Source: an uncultured Clostridia bacterium (GTDB lineage Bacteria; Bacillota; Clostridia; Lachnospirales; Lachnospiraceae). From it: a stretch of DNA of 20,048 nt. The notes beneath the pieces are model-generated. The model did not search any database, had not been told where the DNA came from, and was given only the letters and a program-made list of their open reading frames with translations. Where the stretch lies: positions 1-20,048 of the forward strand of contig CALZBV010000014.1 of assembly GCA_945622055.1 (NCBI GenBank), read 5' to 3'. The stretch's first letter is position 1. Each line of letters starts with the position of its first letter. This document shows, in pieces, positions 1 to 8,154 of this stretch. A program made the position numbers and the translations under genes.

Positions 1-63
1 GAGGAGCTTTCCGGACTTTTATATCGATATGCGGAGGCTGTGGAAAAAAATCAGGAGCTGTAA
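1..63 (+). CDS. C-terminal end of an unidentified protein (partial)
   Basis: Frame 1 is open from the first base to a TAA at 61-63 and gives the last 20 residues of a protein (ending AEAVEKNQEL). The fragment looks helical and charged and is too short to name. No U-rich terminator hairpin is evident in the 127 bases between this stop and the asd promoter, so some read-through into asd is possible. It could be only a chance open frame, but its direction agrees with the next genes. Confidence 0.45.
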   Translation, partial: EELSGLLYRYAEAVEKNQEL

Positions 64-190
64 ACAGACAGTGTTCAGGCGAATAAAGGAATTGAAAGGA
101 AACCGCTTCGTCAGATTATGCAAAAGAATAATCGGCAGAAGTGGTTTTCTTGGCAATTATGACAAAGATACAAAAATGTCAAAAATGGGG

Positions 191-219
191 TTGACTTTTT
201 AGAACTCGTAGTGTATTAT
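191..219 (+). promoter_or_regulatory. Sigma-A type promoter of asd
   Basis: TTGACT (191-196) and TATTAT (214-219) are separated by exactly 17 bp, a near-consensus housekeeping promoter. Transcription should start near 226, leaving a leader of only about 44 nt. That is too short for a lysine riboswitch. The bases between 64 and 190 show no other feature. Confidence 0.8.
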
Positions 220-269
220 TACACAAAGACAAATGTACGCGACAGAAAAACAGTTTGGAGGTATTTGTA

Positions 270-1352
270 ATGGCTAAGTTAAGAGTTGGTATTTTAGGTG
301 CAACCGGTATGGTAGGACAGCGTTTTATTGCGCTTTTGGAAAATCACCCGTGGTTTGAGGTAGTTACTGTTGCAGCAAGTCCGCGCAGTGCAGGAAAGAC
401 TTATGAGGAGGCTGTTGGTGACCGCTGGAAGATGACAACCCCGATGCCGGAAGCAGTGAAGAAGCTTATAGTTAAGAATGTAAATGAGGTTGAGGCAGTT
501 GCTGCAACCGTTGATTTTGTTTTCAGTGCAGTTGATATGACGAAGGATGAGATCAAGGCAATCGAAGAGGCTTATGCAAAGACTGAGACCCCGGTTGTTT
601 CCAATAACAGTGCACACCGCTGGACCCCGGATGTTCCGATGGTAGTACCGGAGATTAATCCGGAGCACATGAGAGTAATTGATTTCCAGAAGAAGCGTCT
701 TGGAACCAAGCGTGGTTTTGTAGCTGTAAAGCCGAACTGCTCCATTCAGAGCTACGCTCCGGTGCTTACCGCATGGAAGGAATTTGAACCGTACGAAGTA
801 GTTGCTACGACCTATCAGGCAATCTCCGGTGCAGGTAAAACCTTTAAGGATTGGCCGGAAATGGTTGGAAACATCATTCCGTACATTGGTGGTGAGGAAG
901 AGAAGAGCGAGAAGGAGCCGCTTCGTATCTGGGGTGAGATTAAGGATGGCGTAATCGTTCCTGCAACCTCTCCGGTAATTACCTGCCAGTGTATCCGTGT
1001 TCCGGTCTTAAACGGTCACACCGCTGCAGTGTTCGTAAAGTTCAGAAAGAAGGTTACGAAGGAGCAGTTAATTGAAAAGCTTGTAAGCTTTAAAGGCGTT
1101 CCGCAGGAGCTTGCGCTTCCGAGCGCTCCGAAGCAGTTCATTCAGTATCTTGAGGAGGACAATCGTCCGCAGGTTGCATTGGATGTTGACTTTGAGAACG
1201 GAATGGGTGTCAGCGTAGGACGTATCCGCGAGGATAGTGTATACGACTGGAAGTTCGTTGGACTTTCCCACAACACCGTTCGTGGTGCTGCAGGCGGTGC
1301 AGTGCTTTGTGCTGAGCTTTTAAAGGCTATGGGTTATATTGAAGCAAAATAG
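270..1352 (+). CDS. asd: Aspartate-semialdehyde dehydrogenase
   Basis: This cytoplasmic enzyme reduces aspartyl-4-phosphate to aspartate-4-semialdehyde with NADPH, the branch-point step towards lysine/diaminopimelate, threonine and methionine. The 360-residue protein starts with a Rossmann motif (GATGMVG, residues 10-16). It carries the active-site cysteine in PNCSIQS (Cys157) and the conserved histidine in NGHTAAVF (His250). Length and sequence style fit the longer archaeal/fungal-like branch of the family rather than the E. coli type. The ATG at 270 is preceded by GGAGG (257-261) at 8 nt. An upstream in-frame TTG at 255 overlaps that site and is not used. The gene stands alone between its own promoter and terminator. 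Confidence 0.95.
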   Translation: MAKLRVGILGATGMVGQRFIALLENHPWFEVVTVAASPRSAGKTYEEAVGDRWKMTTPMPEAVKKLIVKNVNEVEAVAATVDFVFSAVDMTKDEIKAIEEAYAKTETPVVSNNSAHRWTPDVPMVVPEINPEHMRVIDFQKKRLGTKRGFVAVKPNCSIQSYAPVLTAWKEFEPYEVVATTYQAISGAGKTFKDWPEMVGNIIPYIGGEEEKSEKEPLRIWGEIKDGVIVPATSPVITCQCIRVPVLNGHTAAVFVKFRKKVTKEQLIEKLVSFKGVPQELALPSAPKQFIQYLEEDNRPQVALDVDFENGMGVSVGRIREDSVYDWKFVGLSHNTVRGAAGGAVLCAELLKAMGYIEAK

Positions 1353-1377
1353 TCTGAAGTATGATTTTGTAAGAATG

Positions 1378-1410
1378 GGAGCTGTTGCATACGTGACAGC
1401 TCCTTTTTTT
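1378..1410 (+). terminator. Rho-independent terminator of asd
   Basis: GGAGCTGT (1378-1385) pairs perfectly with ACAGCTCC (1396-1403) around a 10-nt loop and is followed directly by seven T residues (1404-1410). It lies 25 nt after the asd stop. The rest of the gap to 1514 shows nothing recognisable. Confidence 0.88.
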
Positions 1411-1514
1411 GGACGGATAAGAAAACCTGGTGTTTTGATAAAGGTGCTGTGTGGGGCGCAGTTGATCGGAAAATTAAAATATCATTAAATATCCTTAAAA
1501 AGGAATTACATTTA

Positions 1515-1543
1515 TTGACAAAACAGTTATAAACTGATAGATT
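1515..1543 (+). promoter_or_regulatory. Promoter of the ABC transporter gene
   Basis: A consensus TTGACA (1515-1520) is followed after 17 bp by TAGATT (1538-1543), which is preceded by TG at 1535-1536 (extended -10). The weak -10 hexamer is compensated by the extended element. The expected start is near 1550, about 24 nt before the ATG. Confidence 0.65.
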
Positions 1544-1573
1544 ATAGCCATTAAATAGAAAGCTGGGAGAAGA

Positions 1574-4513
1574 ATGCTAACATTAACGAATATTGTAAAG
1601 GAGTACAAGGTCGGCGATATGACGATTCCTGCGTTAAAGGGCGTCAGCATTGAATTCCGCCGTCATGAGTTTGTATCGATTCTCGGTCAGTCCGGCTGTG
1701 GAAAGACAACATTGTTAAATATTATCGGCGGTTTGGATCACTACACTGAGGGAGACCTTGTAATTGAAGGAAGATCCACAAAGAAGTTTAAGGATGCGGA
1801 TTGGGATACGTACCGGAACCATTCGATTGGTTTTGTGTTCCAAAGCTACAATCTGATTCCGCATCAGACGGTTCTTTCCAATGTTGAGCTTGCGCTTACG
1901 CTTTCCGGTGTCTCAAAGTCAGAACGCCGGAGACGTGCCGTTGAGGCACTGGAAAAGGTAGGACTCGGGGATCAGTTAAACAAGAAGCCGAATCAGATGT
2001 CCGGTGGACAGATGCAGCGAGTAGCGATTGCGCGTGCGCTCGTAAATGATCCGGAGATTTTACTTGCCGATGAGCCGACCGGTGCGCTTGACAGTGAGAC
2101 CAGTGTCCAGATTATGGAAATTCTGAAGGAAATTTCAAAGGATAAGCTGATTATCATGGTTACGCACAATCCGGAGCTTGCAGAGCAGTATTCCACCCGT
2201 ATCGTACGGCTTTTAGATGGAAAAATCGTGGATGACTCTGATCCATATAAGAGCGAAAAAGAAGAGGCAAAGCAGGATACGAAGGGCAAGAAGACTTCAA
2301 TGTCTTTTTTTACCGCGCTTTCCCTTTCCTTCAACAATCTTCTTACCAAAAAGGGACGTACGTTTATGACCGCGTTTGCGGGCTCTATCGGTATTATCGG
2401 TATTGCACTGATTTTGTCGGTTTCTACCGGTGTCCAGAACTACATTGACACGGTGCAGAAGGATACCTTGTCCAGCTACCCGATTCAGATTCAGGGCGAG
2501 ACGATGGATACGGCCTCACTTATGACCGTTATGACCGGTGCAAAGGCTGAGGAGACGGAAGCCGTAGAAAACCGTACCCTGGATAAGGTATACGCGAATT
2601 CCTCCGTTTATGAGATGTTTAATTCCCTAAACTCGATGGAAAAGAAGAAAAATAACCTTCGTGCGTTTAAGCAGTTCCTTGACAGCAATGAGGAAATTGC
2701 AAAATATGCTTCCACGATTCAGTATGCTTATGACATGAATCTGTCCGTATTTACAAAGGATGCGGAGGGAAATGTGGTAAAGTCGGATGTGACCGAGCTG
2801 ATGAAGGGAATGTTTCGTCAAATCGGTTATACGGATGCCATGATGGAGTCCATGAGCATGATGATGAATGGAATGGATGCATGGCAGGAGATGCTTTCCG
2901 GAGAAAACGGGGAGCTGGTCAGCAGTTTGTTAAAGGAGCAGTACGACGTGATTTACGGTGACTGGCCGAAGAATTACGACGAAGTAGTGCTTGTGGTAAA
3001 TAAGAACAATGAACTGAGTGATCTGGTTTTATATGCGCTTGGTCTTGCAACCGGGGATAGCCTTACGGAAGATTTTATGACGACGATGAACGGCGGACAG
3101 ATTACGCAGGAGCGTGGTCCGTGGAGCTACGAGGAGATTTGTTCGTCAAATTATAAGGTGATTCTTGCTTCAGATAAATTCCAAAAGCAGCCAAACGGTA
3201 CGTATGTGGACCTTTCCGCAACGGATGCAGGGCTTGAGTACCTGTATGAGAATGCAGGCTTTCCGCTGAAGGTTGTCGGAATCCTTCGTGCAAACGAGGA
3301 TGCGGTGTCTACTTCCATGTCCGGTGCAATCGGTTACACTTCGGCACTTACGAAGTATGTGATGGAAAAGAATGCAGAAGCTGAGATTGTCAAAAAACAG
3401 CTCGCAGACAAGGAAACGGATGTATTCTCCGGTCTTCCGTTTAAGACCGGAAAGGAAGAGGAGGTTTCCCTTGAGGAAAAGACCGCTGCGGTAAAGGATT
3501 ATCTTACAACACTCGGAAATGCGGAAAAAGCAGCTCTTTATGTAAAGCTCATGTCTGTTCCGTCTGAAGAGTATCTGATGCAGGCAGCAATGCAGGCGCT
3601 TCAGATGATGTCTTCGGAAGAACAGAAGGCAATGGTTCTATCCGCGATATCACAGCAGATGGGGGTTGACTCTGAACAGATTGCTTCTTATATTGAGCAG
3701 ATGGGGACAGAAGCTTTAACAGAGTATGCAATGCAGATTATGATGATTGCAGTTTCGGAAGAGTATGCGAATACGATTCAGGCACAGCTTGGAGCGCTTA
3801 CGACCGACGAGCTTGCTGCCATGTTTGCAACGTTTGAGCTCACAGAAAAGCATTACGAAGACCTTTACGAGAATTATCTTCCGAGCAGCTACTCCGAGTC
3901 AACCTATGAGGACAACGTAAAGCTTCTCGGATATGCTGACAGTGCGAACCCGTCCGCAATCAATATTTTCGCGGAAAGCTTTGAAAACAAGGACGAAATC
4001 AGCCGTTTGATTAAGGAATACAACAGCACGGCGGCAGAAGAGGATATTATTGAGTATACAGACTTTGTTGCACTTTTGATGTCTTCCATTACGACGATTA
4101 TCAATGCGATTTCCTACGTATTAATCGCGTTTGTTGCAATTTCGCTGGTAGTATCCTCCATCATGATTGGTATCATTACTTATATTTCTGTACTGGAGAG
4201 AACCAAGGAAATCGGTATTCTTCGTGCCATCGGTGCATCAAAGAAGGATATCTCCCGTGTATTCAATGCGGAAACGCTTATCGTTGGATTTACGTCCGGC
4301 GGCATCGGAATCCTGGTGAGCCTGTTCTTTGTTATGATTATCAACATCATTCTGCATAAGGTAACCGGTATCGCATCCTTAAGTGCAGTGCTTCCGGTAA
4401 GCGGTGCGGTAATTCTGATTGTAATCAGTATGCTGCTTACCTTTATTGCGGGTCTGTTCCCGTCTAAGGTTGCAGCAAAGAAGGACCCGGTAATTGCACT
4501 GAGAAGTGAATAA
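1574..4513 (+). CDS. MacB/FtsX-type ABC transporter, fused ATPase and permease
   Basis: The 979-residue protein combines an N-terminal nucleotide-binding domain with a four-helix MacB/FtsX-type permease. The ATPase has Walker A GQSGCGKT (38-45), a Q-loop near FQSYN (about 89-93), signature MSGGQ (142-146), Walker B ILLADE (162-167) and the switch histidine in MVTHNP (His198). The first membrane helix is at about 266-288. The last three are at about 845-871, 903-928 and 942-962, with the FtsX-like ERTKEIGILRAIGASKKD region between them. The roughly 550-residue extracytoplasmic part between helix 1 and helix 2 is much larger than in MacB, and it is helical and methionine-rich. Proteins of this class usually extrude peptides, antibiotics or lipids or transmit force across the membrane; the substrate here cannot be read. 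GGGAGA at 1565-1570 serves as ribosome binding site. No accessory or two-component genes adjoin it. Confidence 0.88.
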   Translation: MLTLTNIVKEYKVGDMTIPALKGVSIEFRRHEFVSILGQSGCGKTTLLNIIGGLDHYTEGDLVIEGRSTKKFKDADWDTYRNHSIGFVFQSYNLIPHQTVLSNVELALTLSGVSKSERRRRAVEALEKVGLGDQLNKKPNQMSGGQMQRVAIARALVNDPEILLADEPTGALDSETSVQIMEILKEISKDKLIIMVTHNPELAEQYSTRIVRLLDGKIVDDSDPYKSEKEEAKQDTKGKKTSMSFFTALSLSFNNLLTKKGRTFMTAFAGSIGIIGIALILSVSTGVQNYIDTVQKDTLSSYPIQIQGETMDTASLMTVMTGAKAEETEAVENRTLDKVYANSSVYEMFNSLNSMEKKKNNLRAFKQFLDSNEEIAKYASTIQYAYDMNLSVFTKDAEGNVVKSDVTELMKGMFRQIGYTDAMMESMSMMMNGMDAWQEMLSGENGELVSSLLKEQYDVIYGDWPKNYDEVVLVVNKNNELSDLVLYALGLATGDSLTEDFMTTMNGGQITQERGPWSYEEICSSNYKVILASDKFQKQPNGTYVDLSATDAGLEYLYENAGFPLKVVGILRANEDAVSTSMSGAIGYTSALTKYVMEKNAEAEIVKKQLADKETDVFSGLPFKTGKEEEVSLEEKTAAVKDYLTTLGNAEKAALYVKLMSVPSEEYLMQAAMQALQMMSSEEQKAMVLSAISQQMGVDSEQIASYIEQMGTEALTEYAMQIMMIAVSEEYANTIQAQLGALTTDELAAMFATFELTEKHYEDLYENYLPSSYSESTYEDNVKLLGYADSANPSAINIFAESFENKDEISRLIKEYNSTAAEEDIIEYTDFVALLMSSITTIINAISYVLIAFVAISLVVSSIMIGIITYISVLERTKEIGILRAIGASKKDISRVFNAETLIVGFTSGGIGILVSLFFVMIINIILHKVTGIASLSAVLPVSGAVILIVISMLLTFIAGLFPSKVAAKKDPVIALRSE

Positions 4514-4544
4514 TGGAATAAGTCTGGAGAGATAAGTTTATAGC

Positions 4545-4582
4545 AAAAAGCATGGCTGGTCACAATAGAGTGACCAGCCATG
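4545..4582 (-). terminator. Strong terminator of the minus-strand GTPase gene, between convergent genes
   Basis: CATGGCTGGTCAC (4551-4563) and GTGACCAGCCATG (4570-4582) form a perfect 13-bp stem with a 6-nt loop. On the minus strand it is followed by CTTTTTGC (T run 4549-4545). The plus-strand side lacks a T run. It should therefore terminate the gene at 4631-7216 efficiently and the ABC transporter transcript less well. Confidence 0.85.
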
Positions 4583-4630
4583 TTACGTTAAGGGAAATAT
4601 CAATTTTGAATCACTGTAAGAATGGAAGCG

Positions 4631-7216
4631 TCAGCTTAAATAATTTTCGCGAAGCTCGTCTTCTTTCGCTATTACTTCCTGTTCAAATTCTCGCGCAGAA
4701 ACTGCATGACAGCCGTTTCCGGTAATGATGACCTGTTCCAGGCGGTCAGAGGTGGCAACTCTTACGTAGTACTTTTTTCCGTGTTCGTGGGCAAAGCGTT
4801 CGATATAGGAGTCGGCAGTTTCGGCTTCCTTTGTATAGACGACATGAATATTATGATAGTCTGTAGATTCGACTGTGTGGTTTTGGACACGATAGGCGTC
4901 AAATACAACAATCAGCTCGCAATTTACCATCCCGCGGTAGTTACTCATCCGGTCAAGAAGTGCGCTTCTTGTGGCATCAAGATTTGTCTTTGCCAGTTCA
5001 TTCAGCTCATTCCAGGAAAAGATGATATTGTAACCGTCAACCAGAAGATATGGGCTACCCGTGTTTTGTACGGTTTCCTTCCCTTTATAAAACCGGGAAT
5101 CAGGATCAACTGCCTTTGTTTTGGCAAACGGCCGGAAATGCCTTGCATCCCCGGTGTTACTGTTTGCATGGGTTGCACGGGAAAGAATGGCATCAATTTC
5201 CTCTGTTCCGAGACTAAGCTCAAGGGAGTCGGTTTTCTGTGGATGCATTCGTTGCCTTGCAGCAGTTTCAACATCTGATGCCCCCTTGGTTCGAAGCGCA
5301 AGGATACTCTCGAGATGCATGTGGTTAAATACCTCATTCCACGGGACGATATCGCCGGAGCCATGCGAACAGAAAACGGATGAGGATGGGTTTTTGATAT
5401 CGCTCTCTGCGTTATACCCGATGTCTGCAATCACCTCGTCGGCGTTGTGACATGGCCGGTAGCCTCCCTGTGAAAGATAGAGCTTTCCAAGTCCTTTCGT
5501 ATATGAGATAAATTCATTTTGATATTCGGTAAAGGCGGAAACCGGTGCGCTTCCGGTAATTACGGAGATATCGGAGTCGGCATCGGATTCGGAAAGCTCG
5601 AATTCTGCCTGCATCCGTTCGAGGTCTGTCATCGCACGTCCCACAAAGGCGCGCGGAAGCTCCAGGGTAAAGCTATAAAAAGGCTCCAAAAGAACAGACT
5701 CTGCCTGCATAAGCCCCTGACGTATGGCACGGTAGGTAGCCTGTCTGAAGTCACCACCCTCGGTATGCTTTTGGTGTGCGATACCGCCGACAAGGGAAAT
5801 GACAACATCGGTCAGAGGGGAACCGGTTAATACACCGCGGTGTGTACGTTCCTTGATGTGTGTCATAATCAGTCTCTGCCAGTTTCGGTCAAGGCCGGTT
5901 CCCTCGCAATCGTATTTGCAGGTAATACCGCTTCCGCATTCTCCCGGTTCTAAAATCAAATGAACCTCTGCGTAATGCCTTAACGGCTCGAAGTGGCCTA
6001 CGCCCTCGACCGTGTTTGCTATGGTCTCTTTGTATACGATTTTACCGACGCCAAAGTCTGTTTTTATGCCAAATCTCTCCAAAATCGTAGCACGTAATAT
6101 TTCAATCTGAACAGCACCCATTACCTGAATGTGAATCTCGCCGAGCAGTTCGTTCCAGACGACATGGAGCTTTGGGTCCTCCTCCTCAAGAATACGGAGC
6201 TTCGGAATTACGAGAAGAGGGTTGGTTCCGTCCAGTATTTCGAGCCTGTAGTTTAATACGGGCTCCAAAAGCGGGATATCGGACGGTTTGTCGCAGCCTA
6301 AGGACTGTCCGGCATAGGTGGAATCCAGACCGGTTACGGCACAGATATTTCCGGCCGGAAGTTCTGTGGCGGTCGTGTATTTTTCACCGGAATACAGCCG
6401 GATCTGATTGATCTTTTCTGTATCGGTCACAGACATTCTGGAGTTTAGCGTCCCTCCGGTTATTTTCAGATGAGTCAGGCGGTTGCCCTGGGAATCTCTT
6501 GAAATTTTGAATACCCTGGCACCAAAAGCCTCTGGGTAATCTCCGGGCTTCAGATAAGTATCAAGTCCCGTGATAAACTCTTTTATCCCGGTAAGTTTTA
6601 AGGCTGAGCCAAAATAGCACGGAAACAGTCTGCGTGAGGCAATGACCCGTGCAATATCGGAATCGGTGATTTCTTCCTCTGCCAGATGTTTTTCCAGAAG
6701 GACATCATCGGTTAAGGCAATTGCCTCCGTATCCAGGGCGGATTTATAGGAAAAGTCAATTATGTTTTCAGAGAGCAGGCTGTGAAGCTGTTGCAAAAGA
6801 AGCGGCCGGCTGGTGCCCGGCTGGTCCATTTTGTTGACAAAGAGAATGGTTGGAATACCGTAATGCTTCAGCAGCTGCCAGAGCGTTTTGGTATGTCCCT
6901 GCACACCGTCTGCACCGCTGATTACCAGTACCGCGTAGTCAAGTACCTGAAGCGTGCGCTCCATTTCTGCCGAAAAATCCACATGTCCGGGGGTATCCAA
7001 AAGCGTAATGGAGATATTGGTGAGAGAGAAGCGTGCCTGTTTGGAAAATATGGTAATGCCGCGTGCGCGTTCCATAAAACCGGTATCCAAAAACGCATTT
7101 TTACTATCGACACGGCCAAGTGTACGGATTGCCCCGGTTGAATAGAGCAGGGCCTCGGATAAGGTTGTTTTTCCGGCGTCTACATGAGCCAGAATACCTA
7201 TGACAATGTTTTCCAC
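4631..7216 (-). CDS. TetM/EF-G-like ribosomal-protection GTPase fused to a NYN/YacP (Rae1-like) nuclease
   Basis: The first ~640 residues follow the architecture of ribosomal protection proteins: P-loop AHVDAGKT (10-17), DTPGHVDF (from 74), NKMD (128-131), then EF-G-like domains ending in CSHGSGDIVPW. After a linker of about 75 residues comes a complete YacP/NYN domain (about 721-861) with VDGYN (Asp727), VVFDA (Asp773), KEAETAD (Asp802) and ATSD (Asp824), the acidic pattern of B. subtilis Rae1. Tet(M)-type GTPases act on the ribosomal A site, and Rae1 cuts mRNA there, so a coupled function is plausible but inferred. The start is GTG at 7216: GGAG sits 7 nt before it, and the resulting N-terminus matches the start of TetM in length (7 residues to the first Gly). 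A GTG at 7231 would add five residues and lacks that site. The gene is 861 codons long, about 220 longer than tet(M). Drug resistance is not shown. Confidence 0.9.
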   Translation of the reverse strand: MENIVIGILAHVDAGKTTLSEALLYSTGAIRTLGRVDSKNAFLDTGFMERARGITIFSKQARFSLTNISITLLDTPGHVDFSAEMERTLQVLDYAVLVISGADGVQGHTKTLWQLLKHYGIPTILFVNKMDQPGTSRPLLLQQLHSLLSENIIDFSYKSALDTEAIALTDDVLLEKHLAEEEITDSDIARVIASRRLFPCYFGSALKLTGIKEFITGLDTYLKPGDYPEAFGARVFKISRDSQGNRLTHLKITGGTLNSRMSVTDTEKINQIRLYSGEKYTTATELPAGNICAVTGLDSTYAGQSLGCDKPSDIPLLEPVLNYRLEILDGTNPLLVIPKLRILEEEDPKLHVVWNELLGEIHIQVMGAVQIEILRATILERFGIKTDFGVGKIVYKETIANTVEGVGHFEPLRHYAEVHLILEPGECGSGITCKYDCEGTGLDRNWQRLIMTHIKERTHRGVLTGSPLTDVVISLVGGIAHQKHTEGGDFRQATYRAIRQGLMQAESVLLEPFYSFTLELPRAFVGRAMTDLERMQAEFELSESDADSDISVITGSAPVSAFTEYQNEFISYTKGLGKLYLSQGGYRPCHNADEVIADIGYNAESDIKNPSSSVFCSHGSGDIVPWNEVFNHMHLESILALRTKGASDVETAARQRMHPQKTDSLELSLGTEEIDAILSRATHANSNTGDARHFRPFAKTKAVDPDSRFYKGKETVQNTGSPYLLVDGYNIIFSWNELNELAKTNLDATRSALLDRMSNYRGMVNCELIVVFDAYRVQNHTVESTDYHNIHVVYTKEAETADSYIERFAHEHGKKYYVRVATSDRLEQVIITGNGCHAVSAREFEQEVIAKEDELRENYLS

Positions 7217-7344
7217 AATTAAACTCCGCACTTCGCAACCCGGTTGGATTTAACACTTTGTATAGCTGCTGCCGGTACAATGCTTTTGTGTGTCCGGTTT
7301 CTACAGAAAATGTGCTACGGATTGCGCCATCCGGGGATGGAAAA

Positions 7345-7373
7345 GGGCATCCGTGAAAGACTTTTGGATGCCC
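7345..7373 (-). promoter_or_regulatory. 5' leader hairpin of the GTPase gene (possible attenuator, or terminator of the upstream regulator gene)
   Basis: On the minus strand GGGCATCC (7373-7366) pairs with GGATGCCC (7352-7345), followed by TTTT. The hairpin would lie at the very 5' end of a transcript begun at the promoter at 7383-7411, about 130 nt before the GTG. Competing pairings exist downstream: GGATG (7352-7348) with CATCC (7339-7335), and CGGAT with ATCCG just after. An 11-codon reading frame (MPFSIPGWRNP, ATG at 7350-7348, TAG at 7317-7315) starts inside the second arm but lacks a good ribosome binding site. This is compatible with translation-dependent attenuation as in tet(M) leaders. 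It could equally be the terminator of the XRE gene. Confidence 0.5.
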
Positions 7374-7382
7374 TCAGAAAAT

Positions 7383-7411
7383 ATTATATACGCTGGAGAA
7401 TAGGAAAGCAA
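7383..7411 (-). promoter_or_regulatory. Promoter of the GTPase-nuclease gene
   Basis: On the minus strand TTGCTT (7411-7406) and a perfect TATAAT (7388-7383) are 17 bp apart. The start would be near 7375, giving a leader of about 160 nt. The -35 lies 29 bp after the stop of the XRE gene, so the GTPase gene need not depend on read-through from it. Confidence 0.68.
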
Positions 7412-7439
7412 GTACATTTGCTTTGGTACACCTGCGACT

Positions 7440-8006
7440 TTACTTAGACACCGCCATTGCAGCGGCAATCCGGGACAATAGCAGAAGAGCCTCTGTTTTA
7501 TCGGAAGCTGAAGCAAACATTCCGGTGGCGTACTGTTCGGCGAGCTTTGCGTACGTAAGTGCTTCTGCCAGCTCCCCGGCAGATTCTTTTTGTTCTGCAA
7601 GCTTTATGGCGCAGGTGCTGCAAAGCTTTTGGGCTTCCCCGGTAAAGGAGGAGCTTTCACAAAGAGGCAGCAGCTTCTCAATAGCTTCTGCCCATGCACC
7701 GGTCTGCACCAGCTGTCTGGCGGCAAGATAATGCATGGTGTCTGTATTTTGGGTAAGCTCTGACAACGCCTCCTCCGGTGTGGCAGAGGCAGTATCGGGA
7801 AGGGTTTCGTCCTGCAGCAGGGCGGCAGGAGAAAGCTCCAGCACTTCCGCCAGATAAGATAACGTTTTCATGGAAGGAACGGCGTTTCCGCTTTCAATCT
7901 GACTTAACATGTTTCTTGTAATAAAGGTTCCCACGACTTCACTTTGCGTCATCTTTTTGGAAAGACGCGCTTCTTTGAGCCGCAGGCCGAGAGCTTTGGA
8001 ATCCAT
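7440..8006 (-). CDS. XRE-family helix-turn-helix transcriptional regulator
   Basis: The 188-residue protein has an N-terminal XRE/Cro helix-turn-helix (about residues 7-62; the MTQSEVV and RNMLSQIESG segments are the recognisable core). An alanine- and leucine-rich helical region of about 120 residues follows and looks TPR-like, a common sensor or dimerisation domain in this class. The start is ATG at 8006, preceded by GGAGGTGA (8018-8011) 4 nt away; an in-frame ATG further upstream is not supported by a site. It is transcribed away from the NfeD/flotillin operon, and palindromes lie at both promoters (8102-8116 and 8248-8262), so it probably represses itself and that operon. The signal it senses is unknown. 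Confidence 0.88.
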   Translation of the reverse strand: MDSKALGLRLKEARLSKKMTQSEVVGTFITRNMLSQIESGNAVPSMKTLSYLAEVLELSPAALLQDETLPDTASATPEEALSELTQNTDTMHYLAARQLVQTGAWAEAIEKLLPLCESSSFTGEAQKLCSTCAIKLAEQKESAGELAEALTYAKLAEQYATGMFASASDKTEALLLLSRIAAAMAVSK

Positions 8007-8101
8007 GGTATCACCTCCGAACAGACAGGATTCATGCATAGCAGAGTCTGTATTCCATAGAATAATAGCAGATAACAGAAGGATGCTATGAATACGAAAT
8101 A

Positions 8102-8116
8102 GTAAATATAGTTTAC
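8102..8116. promoter_or_regulatory. Palindromic operator at the start of the XRE gene transcript
   Basis: GTAAA-TATAG-TTTAC is a perfect inverted repeat (one more pair extends it to 8101-8117). It begins 4 nt downstream of the -10 of the minus-strand promoter and so covers the predicted start point, the position expected for an autorepressor site. It shares arms and spacing with the site at 8248-8262. Confidence 0.72.
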
Positions 8117-8120
8117 TTTT

Positions 8121-8148
8121 ATTATAACATAAAGTTTATGAAAAGCAA
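8121..8148 (-). promoter_or_regulatory. Promoter of the XRE regulator gene
   Basis: On the minus strand TTGCTT (8148-8143) is followed after 16 bp by a perfect TATAAT (8126-8121). The leader would be about 107 nt. The surrounding DNA is strongly A+T-rich. Confidence 0.68.
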
Positions 8149-8154
8149 GCAAAA

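Noticed and set aside
64..190. Lysine or other riboswitch upstream of asd
   Set aside because: The promoter lies at 191-219, leaving a leader of about 44 nt, too short for a lysine riboswitch; no aptamer-like structure seen.
255..269. TTG start at 255 that would lengthen Asd by five residues
   Set aside because: It overlaps the GGAGG ribosome binding site; ATG 270 has ideal spacing and gives the normal N-terminus.
4706..5278. 190-codon plus-strand frame inside the GTPase-nuclease gene
   Set aside because: Its translation has no family features, and the minus strand encodes conserved nuclease and linker sequence there.
4631..7216. Calling the GTPase a tetracycline-resistance determinant
   Set aside because: It is TetM-like in architecture, but the sequence alone does not show drug protection and the fused nuclease suggests another role.
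7217..7231. GTG start at 7231 for the GTPase-nuclease
   Set aside because: No ribosome binding site ahead of it; GTG 7216 has GGAG at 7 nt and matches the TetM N-terminus length.
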